Part shown: positions 1 through 6,508 of the stretch, in pieces
Position numbering within the stretch: position 1 is the stretch's first letter
How the letters are laid out: each line of letters starts with the position of its first letter
Assembly: GCA_025353525.1 (NCBI GenBank)
Contig: JANXOO010001231.1
Location: 1-8,709, forward strand
Source: Schlesneria sp.
GTDB taxonomy: Bacteria > Planctomycetota > Planctomycetia > Planctomycetales > Planctomycetaceae
Direction of reading: 5' to 3'
Length of the DNA stretch: 8,709 bases
Position numbers and translations under genes: made by a program
Notes under the pieces: model-generated
Databases searched by the model: none
What the model was told of the DNA's origin: nothing
What the model saw: the letters and a program-made list of their open reading frames with translations, nothing else

Positions 1-176
1 GCAGGAATGAGAAGGTCAAAGACTTCGTCGTCCTTAAAATGACGGCGCGCGTACTTCATTGTGAGAATGAGGCGATCGCGAAAAGCATTCAGATGGCACA
101 TGATGCCGTGGTGGATGGCTTTGTCGCAATAACATCCACAGACGCGAAAAACAAAAGATGGGGAAAAATTCAATGA
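1..176 (+). CDS. 3' end of an uncharacterised protein, possibly TIGR04255 family (partial)
   Basis: A frame open from the left edge (first full codon at 3) runs 57 codons to a TGA at 174-176. The start lies outside the window. Its last residues read IQMAHDAVVDGFVAITSTD and then end in RWGKIQ. From memory, this helical ending (an AHD followed by a hydrophobic pattern, then F, then an I-T and a terminal W) resembles the C-terminus of TIGR04255-family proteins, whose function is unknown. That match is tentative. The evidence that it is coding is its junction with the next gene: the stop overlaps the next ATG as ATGA at 173-176, the usual sign of translational coupling within an operon. The alternative is a chance open frame, since only 57 codons are visible. 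Confidence 0.55.
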   Translation, partial: RNEKVKDFVVLKMTARVLHCENEAIAKSIQMAHDAVVDGFVAITSTDAKNKRWGKIQ

Positions 177-688
177 CCGTATCCATGTTTGAGTCAGTCC
201 CTTCGGGCGTCGCCTTTACACAGTCGTGTGCGTTAGACGCTGTTGCTCACAACGCGAGCGACGCATTTTCAAGTGTGTTGATGGCGAGTCGATTCAAACC
301 GGAATGGGTACGGGAACTGCGAGATCGTCTCGATTCATTCCGAAACCTTCCTCAGAATTGGGATAGCTACGGAGCATGCCGCCCGTCCATTGCGTCGCTC
401 CAACTGGCGAAGCAACTTCTCGATGTTATTGGTGAAGTTGTAGGCGTTGACCCGCCGCGAATCGGAACTTCGTCTGCGGGCAACGCAGCGTTTTCCTGGG
501 AACTGGCGAATGGACGAAATCTCGACCTTGAAGTCTTACCGTCCGGTTCAATGCGATTCGCCTTCTGGTGTGATGACGACGACTCCCATGATGATGAAGG
601 AACCACCGAGTACGTTGACAAAATTGCGAGTTTCCTAACGCAGTGGCAGGTCAAACCGAATGACTGCGGAAGAAATAATCGACGGTGA
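173..688 (+). CDS. Uncharacterised NWDSYGA-motif protein, middle gene of an overlapping cassette
   Basis: This is a 171-residue soluble protein with no signal peptide or membrane segment. After a variable N-terminus of about 40 residues comes a helix (WVRELRDRLDSFRNLPQNWDSYGA), then P-S and a second helix ending in QLLDVIG. Next are PPRIGTSSAGNAAFSWE and alternating beta-like strands (NLDLEVLPSGSMRFAFW), then an acidic patch (DDDDSHDDE). I recognise the N-W-D-S-Y-G-A plus P-S plus strand layout as a recurrent family of unknown function whose genes often precede a partner like the next one; this is recall, not a search. I chose the ATG at 173 because it overlaps the upstream stop as ATGA and has GGGGA at 160-164 eight bases before it. 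An in-frame ATG at 158 would add five residues but has no clear ribosome binding site. No catalytic residues are apparent. Confidence 0.72.
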   Translation: MTVSMFESVPSGVAFTQSCALDAVAHNASDAFSSVLMASRFKPEWVRELRDRLDSFRNLPQNWDSYGACRPSIASLQLAKQLLDVIGEVVGVDPPRIGTSSAGNAAFSWELANGRNLDLEVLPSGSMRFAFWCDDDDSHDDEGTTEYVDKIASFLTQWQVKPNDCGRNNRR

Positions 689-1130
689 CGAGATTATTCT
701 CCGCAGTATTCCTCCGTCGGCAGCTGGTCAAGACTCCATTACTCAATGTGATGATGGAAGTTTTCGACCCGCCAGTTTTCGAATGTGTACAAAGCCAAGT
801 GAATCGGGCCTATCCTGCACGAGACTGCGTCAAACTTCGCCTCAAGAATTACTCGATCAACTTATCCTGGATGGGAATTCTACCGTCGGATGGATGGTAT
901 GCTGGATGCGTGCCTCCGACATCCGCCAAATCGGCTTGGAAGTCATATACAAGCCCACGAACCGAGACATCGGGCATCGCGAGATCCGGGGGGAAAATCC
1001 GACCGGCGGAATCTGCGACTTCCCGAGCAAAAGAAATGGAAAACTCGCGAAGATTGCCAGGATTTTATCTGACGATGTTGTTGCGAATTTGCGTGCTGGA
1101 GATGACTTCCCCTCGAAAGAGAATCTCTAA
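660..1130 (+). CDS. Uncharacterised partner protein (LLR-type, DGSxRP motif), overlaps the previous gene
   Basis: This 156-residue soluble protein has its ATG at 660, inside the end of the previous gene, giving a 29-bp overlap in a different frame. The sequence fits a pattern I recall for proteins encoded next to NWDSYGA proteins: an opening strand EIILRSIPPS, a D-G-S-F-R-P-A-S-F motif (residues 32-40), a mid segment LSCTRLRQTSPQELLDQL, then VGWMVCWMRASDIRQIGLEV, a K-P-T, a G-H-R-E-I-R-G and a basic C-terminal helix (KLAKIARIL). Conserved-looking Arg, Asp, Ser and His residues could form an active site, but no reaction is known to me. It is not a RES-domain toxin, because the RES arginine-glutamate-serine layout is not seen. 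A competing frame (685-1143) covers the same DNA, but its product has no comparable motifs. The function and the chosen start are inferences. Confidence 0.68.
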   Translation: MTAEEIIDGDEIILRSIPPSAAGQDSITQCDDGSFRPASFRMCTKPSESGLSCTRLRQTSPQELLDQLILDGNSTVGWMVCWMRASDIRQIGLEVIYKPTNRDIGHREIRGENPTGGICDFPSKRNGKLAKIARILSDDVVANLRAGDDFPSKENL

Positions 1131-1310
1131 ATACGCTTCGTGAGGTTGATCGGATTTACGTGCAAATCCACCGCAGTCACTCACTCGTCTGATCGGATCA
1201 GAGAAAGAATCGCTCGTCGAAGCGGTTCCGCAAGCGTTGACCAAGCATGTATCACTCGCCGCAAATCAGAGTCAGTTTCATCTGAACTCCAACCTGGTGT
1301 TCGTTTTTTT
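1131..1310. other. Convergent intergenic gap with a 15-bp palindrome
   Basis: This 180-bp gap separates the ends of two converging genes. It contains a perfect palindrome at 1188-1202 (TCTGATC, one central G, GATCAGA), whose arms are too close to make a normal RNA hairpin. The nine bases TGATCGGAT at its core also occur at 1147-1155. A T-run (1304-1310) lies just before the end of the SDR gene, but no strong stem precedes it, so I do not call a terminator. No convincing small gene is seen. Confidence 0.35.
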
Positions 1311-2069
1311 CTATCCTCGGCCAAGGTACGCCTGATCGCGGGGCAGGACGATCGCTTCCAGAAAATTGACGTCGGCGGGCAGCGTGACCATCGCCAGTGC
1401 CGCTCGGGCAATTGATTCGGATTCCATCATTGGTTCGTCGTCCGAGTCCTTGCCTGACTCGATCCTCCGTTCGACACGGACGTTTCCCGGGTGCAGGCAC
1501 GAACATGTGATGCCGAACGGTCGACCGTCCAGAGCGATTGCCTGAGTCAATCCCCAGACTCCAAACTTTGCGGCCGCATATGGGCCGCTTCCCTCGCGCG
1601 GGCGCTGGGCGCTGATCGAACCGATGTTCAGTATCCGTCCCGATCGTCTCTCTTTCATCAGCAGAAATGCCGCTCGACTGCACAGAAATGTTCCCGTTAA
1701 ACATGATCCGATCACGTTGTTCCAGGCCTCGAGTGACACTTCGTCGAGTCGTCCGCCGTCAAACGCACCTGCATTATTGACCAGGATGTCGATGCGTCCG
1801 AATCGCTTGTTCGCTGCGTCGAACAGTCGTTCTACCTCGTGTTCCTTCGACACATCGCACGTTTGTGCCAGTACGTCGGTGCCATTCGATCGCAGCTCGA
1901 CAGCCACCTCTTCGAGTGAGTCGCCGTTCCGGGCACACAACACCAGTGACGCACCCTCGGCAGCGAACGATTTCGCGATCGCCTTGCCAATCCCCCGATT
2001 CGCTCCGGTTACGACGACGATTTGATTGGCCAGTTGATGCATTTCGGCTTTCTCGTTCGGGTTCTTCAT
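1311..2069 (-). CDS. Short-chain dehydrogenase/reductase (SDR family oxidoreductase)
   Basis: This is a cytoplasmic NAD(P)(H)-dependent oxidoreductase of the classical SDR type, 252 residues long (the family is usually about 250). The Rossmann motif TGANRGIG is at residues 21-28, the adenine-contacting C-D-V at 71-73 and NNAG at 98-101. The catalytic Ser is S151 (NIGSIS), with Tyr164 and Lys168 in YAAAK, and a HPG lies at 193-195. The helix-4 position that usually carries the fourth catalytic residue reads SCLTGTF where families have a V-N-L-T-G pattern, so the Asn appears replaced by Cys123. The substrate cannot be predicted. Starts: ATG 2069 has GAG nine to eleven bases upstream; GTG 2078 would add three residues; ATG 2042, preceded by GAGAAAG, gives a 243-residue protein that begins just before the first strand and is equally plausible. 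The gene is read alone, divergent from the MFS gene and convergent with the left cassette. Confidence 0.92.
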   Translation of the reverse strand: MKNPNEKAEMHQLANQIVVVTGANRGIGKAIAKSFAAEGASLVLCARNGDSLEEVAVELRSNGTDVLAQTCDVSKEHEVERLFDAANKRFGRIDILVNNAGAFDGGRLDEVSLEAWNNVIGSCLTGTFLCSRAAFLLMKERRSGRILNIGSISAQRPREGSGPYAAAKFGVWGLTQAIALDGRPFGITCSCLHPGNVRVERRIESGKDSDDEPMMESESIARAALAMVTLPADVNFLEAIVLPRDQAYLGRG

Positions 2070-2109
2070 TTCGGACACTCAGCAAGTTGGCTACGATGCG
2101 CCATCGTCA

Positions 2110-2195
2110 GGGTGAAGAATGGGCAGGGAAGGGAAGAATGGGGACAGGCACCAGGAAGACCTGGAGCCAGTCCCCGTTCTTCACCCATTCTTCAG
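2110..2195. repeat. REP-like nested inverted repeat
   Basis: The inner arms are 2134-2155 (AAGAATGGGGACAGGCACC then AGG) and 2160-2181, 22 bases each around an AAGA loop. They pair at 19 of 22 positions; the exceptions are two A-A mismatches and one T-G wobble. Outside them, TGAAGAATGGG (2113-2123) pairs perfectly with CCCATTCTTCA (2184-2194). The word GAAGAATGGG occurs twice on the left, and its complement occurs once exactly and once with one change on the right, so the element is a doubled palindrome. It lies between divergently transcribed genes, so it is not an ordinary terminator. GGGGACAGGCACC paired with GGAGCCAGTCCCC matches a dispersed intergenic repeat I recall from planctomycete genomes; copy number here cannot be tested. 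Confidence 0.8.
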
Positions 2196-2278
2196 CCGCG
2201 TCAATGACGATGCCATTGGAATGATTTCAATTCTCCTCTGTCAAACCTCGAAGCCGGAATAAGCAGGACTCCGTCTGT

Positions 2279-3529
2279 ATGGATGAAATCAAACCTTCAT
2301 TCGCGACAACGGGACGCCTGGATGTCGTATTACTGTTTGCCAGCCGCTGCGTGCGGCTGTTCGCGTACGGATTTCTGTCGGTTGTACTGGTGCTTTATCT
2401 GAAGTCGCTCGGGCTGACCGAATCAAGTATCGGACTGCTGATTACGCTCACGCTGCTCGGCGATGCGGTGATTTCGCTCGGTTTGACGAGTTGGGCTGAT
2501 CGGATCGGGCGACGTAGAATGCTTCTGATCGGGTCGATCCTGATGTTGTTCGCGGCAGCGTTGTTCGCCACGACCGGTGAATTTCACTGGCTGGTACTGG
2601 CCGCAACAATTGGTGTCATCAGTCCCAGCGGAAACGAGGTCGGTCCATTCCTTTCGATCGAGCAGGCATCGCTGACACAACTGCTACCCGACGAACGCAG
2701 GACGATTGCGTTCGCGTGGTACAATCTGGTCGGTTCGATCGCGACAGCGTGCGGGGCGTTGGCAGGAGGATGGTCGTGCGAGTTCGCGCGGCGAGCCGGA
2801 GCGATCGGACCCGATATTTATCGTCCGGTCATCCTGGGCTATGGCGCGTTCGGATTGATCCTGGCGGTATTTTTTTTGTGGCTTTCTCCTGCCACGGAAG
2901 CTCCGGCCATTGCCTCGACAAACGCCCGGCCCGGCGGATGGTTCGGGCTGGGAAAGTCGGCCGGCATCGTCACCAAATTGTCGATGCTGTTTTCACTGGA
3001 TGCATTCGGAGGCGGATTCATCATTCAAAGCGTGCTCGCCTACTGGTTCTATTTGCGATTTGACCTCCACGAATCGAGGTTAGGCGAGATCTTTTTTGGC
3101 GCGAATATCCTGGCGGGGATTTCCTCGCTGATGGCCGTGTGGATGGCACGTCGCTTCGGACTGGTCAATACGATGGTCTTCACACATCTGCCGTCAAACG
3201 TTCTGTTGCTGCTGGTACCGTTAATGCCGAATTGTTCGCTCGCCGTGACGCTGCTGTGGATTCGGTTCAGTATCTCGCAGATGGACGTTCCGACTCGACA
3301 AAGTTACGTGATGGCGGTCGTTTCGGCCGACGAACGATCAGCCGCTGCAGGTGTCACCGCGATGGCACGATCGTTTGGAGCGGCCGTCTCTCCGCTCATC
3401 GCAGCCAGCCTGATCGGGAACCTTCGCACCGCAGACTGGATTTTCTATTTGTGCGGCGGGCTGAAAATTGTGTACGACCTGTTACTCTATTGCGAATTCG
3501 TAGCGGTCAAACCGCCGGAAGAACATTGA
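2279..3529 (+). CDS. Major facilitator superfamily (MFS) transporter
   Basis: This 416-residue inner-membrane permease has the length and hydrophobic pattern of about 12 transmembrane helices. The signature loop between helices 2 and 3 (MFS motif A) is clear at about residues 70-82: TSWADRIGRRRMLL. A charged central loop of about 30 residues (SPATEAPAIAS to GLGKS) divides two halves of six helices. The segments SPSGNEVGPF at 115-124 and SQMDVPTRQSYV near 330-345 are strikingly polar for MFS helices and may line the substrate path. I recall similar motifs in poorly characterised bacterial MFS proteins. The substrate is unknown; efflux of a small molecule is the default guess. AGGA at 2265-2268 lies 10 bases before the ATG. 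The rhodanese gene begins 15 bp after the stop, so the two are probably one transcript. Confidence 0.93.
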   Translation: MDEIKPSFATTGRLDVVLLFASRCVRLFAYGFLSVVLVLYLKSLGLTESSIGLLITLTLLGDAVISLGLTSWADRIGRRRMLLIGSILMLFAAALFATTGEFHWLVLAATIGVISPSGNEVGPFLSIEQASLTQLLPDERRTIAFAWYNLVGSIATACGALAGGWSCEFARRAGAIGPDIYRPVILGYGAFGLILAVFFLWLSPATEAPAIASTNARPGGWFGLGKSAGIVTKLSMLFSLDAFGGGFIIQSVLAYWFYLRFDLHESRLGEIFFGANILAGISSLMAVWMARRFGLVNTMVFTHLPSNVLLLLVPLMPNCSLAVTLLWIRFSISQMDVPTRQSYVMAVVSADERSAAAGVTAMARSFGAAVSPLIAASLIGNLRTADWIFYLCGGLKIVYDLLLYCEFVAVKPPEEH

Positions 3530-3544
3530 CACAAGGAAACACTG

Positions 3545-3919
3545 ATGGCCAATCACGCTCCGCGATTCTTGCAACTGGCCGACGCCGTCCGCGTCAACAT
3601 TCGCGAATGCACCGTGGGTGATATTCACAAACGGATCGAAGCGGGCGAGTCATTCCTGCTGTTCGATGTGCGGGAAGAGAGTGAATATGCAGCCGGACAT
3701 TTGCCGAGTGCGAAATCGCTGGGTAAAGGGATTATTGAGCGGGATATCGAGTCGCTCGTTCCCGATTGCGACCGCGAAATCGTGCTTTATTGTGGGGGCG
3801 GATTCCGATCGGCATTGGCTGCCGACAATCTGCAAAAGATGGGCTACACAAATGTGATCAGCATGGATGGAGGCTTCCGGGGCTGGAAGGAAGCCAAATT
3901 CAGAATTTCATCCGAATAA
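3545..3919 (+). CDS. Single-domain rhodanese-like sulfurtransferase
   Basis: This 124-residue cytoplasmic protein is one rhodanese domain after a short N-terminal extension. Family landmarks are present in order: LLFDVREESEYAAGHLPSAKS at about 38-58, the active-site loop CGGGFRS at 83-89 with catalytic Cys83 and loop Arg88, and the closing DGGFRGWKEA near 108-117. Such proteins carry a persulfide on the cysteine and pass sulfur to an acceptor such as cyanide, a thiol or another protein. The six-residue loop is the size usual for rhodaneses rather than the longer loop of Cdc25-type phosphatases. AAGGA at 3533-3537 sits seven bases before the ATG, 15 bp behind the MFS gene. Co-transcription suggests a link between sulfur transfer and whatever the permease moves, but the substrate of neither is known. 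Confidence 0.93.
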   Translation: MANHAPRFLQLADAVRVNIRECTVGDIHKRIEAGESFLLFDVREESEYAAGHLPSAKSLGKGIIERDIESLVPDCDREIVLYCGGGFRSALAADNLQKMGYTNVISMDGGFRGWKEAKFRISSE

Positions 3920-4281
3920 CTGCTGCCAGCCGGAACGAGGTTTCAGCATTGTAGGACAACCAGATCGCGAAACGCCAAAAAGATACGACCGACGATGGGC
4001 TGAAGGGTTGGTCGCTGAAACCTGCCACTTTCTCTGCTGGCTGCCACCCATGCTGTTCATTGCACTCAGCAGTTATCGACAAAGGCTGGGAGATTTGATC
4101 GGTGACACAATCGTGATCAACGCTCCTTCGTCCCAATGAGTCACGTCACTCTTCCTTGGCGTCCTTGAAGAACGCGTTTTTCATAGCATCGATCATAAAC
4201 ATCGGTTAGAATTGATGTGTCTTCGCCCGGTGCCAGCCGACGAACTGACTCGTGTTTGATACTGACTGAGTTTCTGTATTC
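3920..4281. other. 362-bp gap with widely spaced inverted repeats; no convincing gene
   Basis: The gap holds a perfect 9-bp inverted repeat, GGTTTCAGC at 3939-3947 and GCTGAAACC at 4014-4022. A second, nested outside it, is GCCAGC (3925-3930) with GCTGGC (4036-4041). An inner pair is CGACC (3986-3990) with GGTCG (4010-4014). Together they could fold one long imperfect stem spanning 3925-4041, either an RNA structure at the end of the rhodanese transcript or a degenerate repeat. Further on, TAGAAT at 4207-4212 resembles a -10 box for the next operon, but no good -35 accompanies it. Small frames on either strand (3867-4139, 3900-4136) lack recognisable motifs or good start signals. Confidence 0.4.
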
Positions 4282-6492
4282 ATGCCGTGGTATACCCGTT
4301 TTATTGCTGCCTTTGTTGTCGCTCTCGCTTCGTTTGCGGGTGCGGCTGAACCTGATACGGCGGACTTTGACGATCCATCCGATCCGGTCGCGGGAAAGAA
4401 CCATTGGGCATTCCGCCCTCTCGAACGTCGGCAACCTCACGCCTCAACGAACGGAGTCAACTGGTCCAAAACGGCCATCGATCAATTTGTCATCGCGCAA
4501 TTGGAGCAAAAAGGACTGAGGCCGGTTCCGGATGCGACTCACGTTGATCTTGTCCGACGGGTCTGGTTTCAATTGACCGGATTGCCTCCGAATCAGAATG
4601 ACATTTCGGAATTTCTGAGCGATGACCGCCCGGATGCCTTCGAACGCGTCGTCGACCGCCTGCTGGCCTCGCCTCACTTCGGCGAGTGGTGGGGGCGACA
4701 TTGGCTCGACCTGGCACGCTATGCCGACTCGAACGGCCTGGACGAGAATTTTCTGTTTCGCGAAGCTTGGCGCTACCGCAACTGGGTCTTCAGTACAGTG
4801 AACGCAGGTCAGCCCCTGGACCGTTTTGTACTCGAACAGGTTGCAGGCGATCTGCTTCCGTTCGAATCGGTCGATCAACGTGATCGACAGCGAATCGCCG
4901 CCGGGTTTCTTGTGATCGGTCCCAAAGTACTGTTGGGGAACAATCCGCAGAATCAACGGATGGAAGTTGCCGACGAATTGATCGATACGATTGGACGGAC
5001 CGTCCTGGGACAAACTCTCGGATGCGCCAGATGTCACGATCACAAGTTCGATCCCGTGCCGACAGCCGACTACTACGCTCTGGCAGGAATTTTCGCCTCG
5101 ACGCATGTCATGGAAACCCGATACATGCTCGGCCAGCAACGCCCGATGGAGCGATTAGCCGGACTCGGTACCGATGGTGAAAACGCTGATGACGCCTACG
5201 AATTGTACTGGCGACAGCAGCCGCAGGTCGCCGAAAAGAAAAGTCAGGCTGAAAAAGTGCTCGAAACCATCAAGCAGGGAAAGACCGAAGAACTGACGGC
5301 GCTTGTGGCCACGAACGCTGCTGCAATTGCCGAAGGTGCCAGGGCGACTGATGATCCCGACAGATCGCTCGACCAACGGATTGCCGCCCAAACGGCATTC
5401 ATTGCAGAAATCGCGACGACATTGGCCAATCCACCTCCGATCCCTCCGCGAGGGATGATCCCGACCGATATCGATCAACCTGCTGACGAACACATCCGGG
5501 TCGCGGGACAATTCGACAAGTTGGGTGAACGGGTACCACGCGGCTTTCTGGCGGTACTTTGCGACGATCCACGGATTGCCATTCCCGAGAAGCAAAGCGG
5601 TCGTATTGCGCTGGGTGAATGGCTGATGGACCGCAAACATCGAACCGGACAGGTCGCGGCGCGCGTCTTGTCCAATCGCGTCTGGCACCATTTGACGGGC
5701 AGCGGAATCGTCCGCACGGTCGATAATTTCGGGCGAACGGGCGAACCGCCCAGCCATCCGGAATTGCTTGACCACCTCGCACAAAAACTGATCGATTCGG
5801 AGTGGTCACTGAAGTCTTTGGTTCGGGAGATTGCGTCGAGTCGGACATTCGCATTGAGCAGCAACTACGACGCGGATAACTATGCCATCGACCCCGACAA
5901 TCGATCGTGTTGGCGAGCAAACCGGCGGCGCCTTGATCCCGAATCGACACGCGATGCAATTCTTCAGGCGTCTGATCAACTTGATCTCTCGCCGATGGAT
6001 TCGTCGGTATGGTACCTGGGAGACCAGGCGACTGCCGTCGGGCCGAACACCGTTCGCCGCAGAACCGATTTTCGCTGCCGCAGCGTCTATTTGCCGGTCA
6101 TTCGAAATGATTTGCCCGATCTGTTTGAAGCATTCGACTTCGCGAACCCTCAATGTGCCACGGGGGCTCGACCGAATACGACGGCACCTGGCCAGGCACT
6201 GTTCATGCTCAATGACGACATGGTGATGGACGCTTCGGACGCGACGGCCCGCAGAATTCTTGCAGATACGGCGTCCGTGTCTTCGGATACGACCGATGTC
6301 CGTGTCGAGCGAATGTTCCAGTTGATACTGAACGGGGAAGCGAACGACGACTTGCGGCAATCGATGCGACGTTTCCTGTTGCAGACGGAAGAACGATTGA
6401 AATCGGAATCACACCCGCAGCCCGAGCATCGTGCGTTGGCAATTGCATGCCACGCCCTGTTTGCTTCGAGCCGGTTTCAATATCTCGAATAA
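4282..6492 (+). CDS. Exported PSCyt2/PSD1 protein (DUF1549-DUF1553), without PSCyt1 domain
   Basis: This 736-residue protein has a Sec-type signal peptide (residues 1 to about 21, hydrophobic FIAAFVVALASFAGA, then AEP). H-W-A-F-R-P at 41-46 is the usual lead-in to the DUF1549/PSCyt2 domain, about 60-275, with GEWWGRHWLDLARYADSNG from 134 and CARCHDHKFDP from 248. C248, C251 and H252 form a CxxCH that could hold heme c. An Ala/Glu/Lys-rich, probably coiled-coil linker (about 306-380) follows. DUF1553/PSD1 covers about 420 to the end, with VLSNRVWHHLTG near 462-473, a D-N-F-G, PSHPELLDHLA, and RRRLDPESTRDAI near 550. The C-terminus (ALFASSRFQYLE) is intact. Larger relatives carry an N-terminal cytochrome-like PSCyt1 domain, which is missing here, so this is the short form. 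The family is typical of planctomycetes and its biochemical role is unknown. The ribosome binding site is weak (GAG at 4268-4270). It probably works with the DUF1501 protein encoded 16 bp downstream. Confidence 0.93.
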   Translation: MPWYTRFIAAFVVALASFAGAAEPDTADFDDPSDPVAGKNHWAFRPLERRQPHASTNGVNWSKTAIDQFVIAQLEQKGLRPVPDATHVDLVRRVWFQLTGLPPNQNDISEFLSDDRPDAFERVVDRLLASPHFGEWWGRHWLDLARYADSNGLDENFLFREAWRYRNWVFSTVNAGQPLDRFVLEQVAGDLLPFESVDQRDRQRIAAGFLVIGPKVLLGNNPQNQRMEVADELIDTIGRTVLGQTLGCARCHDHKFDPVPTADYYALAGIFASTHVMETRYMLGQQRPMERLAGLGTDGENADDAYELYWRQQPQVAEKKSQAEKVLETIKQGKTEELTALVATNAAAIAEGARATDDPDRSLDQRIAAQTAFIAEIATTLANPPPIPPRGMIPTDIDQPADEHIRVAGQFDKLGERVPRGFLAVLCDDPRIAIPEKQSGRIALGEWLMDRKHRTGQVAARVLSNRVWHHLTGSGIVRTVDNFGRTGEPPSHPELLDHLAQKLIDSEWSLKSLVREIASSRTFALSSNYDADNYAIDPDNRSCWRANRRRLDPESTRDAILQASDQLDLSPMDSSVWYLGDQATAVGPNTVRRRTDFRCRSVYLPVIRNDLPDLFEAFDFANPQCATGARPNTTAPGQALFMLNDDMVMDASDATARRILADTASVSSDTTDVRVERMFQLILNGEANDDLRQSMRRFLLQTEERLKSESHPQPEHRALAIACHALFASSRFQYLE

Positions 6493-6496
6493 ATTC

Positions 6497-6506
6497 GGAG
6501 AGGTGA
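6497..6506 (+). promoter_or_regulatory. Ribosome binding site fixing the DUF1501 start
   Basis: GGAGAGGTGA lies 3-12 bases before the ATG at 6509 and is close to the anti-Shine-Dalgarno complement. It rules against the longer in-frame start at 6431, which lies inside the preceding gene and would add 26 residues ahead of the export signal. Confidence 0.75.
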
Positions 6507-6508
6507 CC

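Noticed and set aside
685..1143. Alternative + frame overlapping the third cassette gene
   Set aside because: It has comparable length, but the frame starting at 660 holds the DGSFRP, IRQIGLEV and GHREI motifs. This one shows a Ser/Arg-rich composition typical of a shadow frame.
2110..2195. The palindrome as a rho-independent terminator
   Set aside because: The flanking genes are divergent, so neither transcript reads into it, and no T-run follows either arm.
3867..4139. Small + frame (and - frame 3900-4136) in the gap after the rhodanese gene
   Set aside because: The + frame begins inside the rhodanese gene. Neither product has family motifs or a ribosome binding site, and the region contains nested inverted repeats instead.
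6431..6508. Upstream start for the DUF1501 protein
   Set aside because: It would overlap the PSD1 gene and put 26 residues before the twin-arginine signal. The strong ribosome binding site lies directly before 6509.
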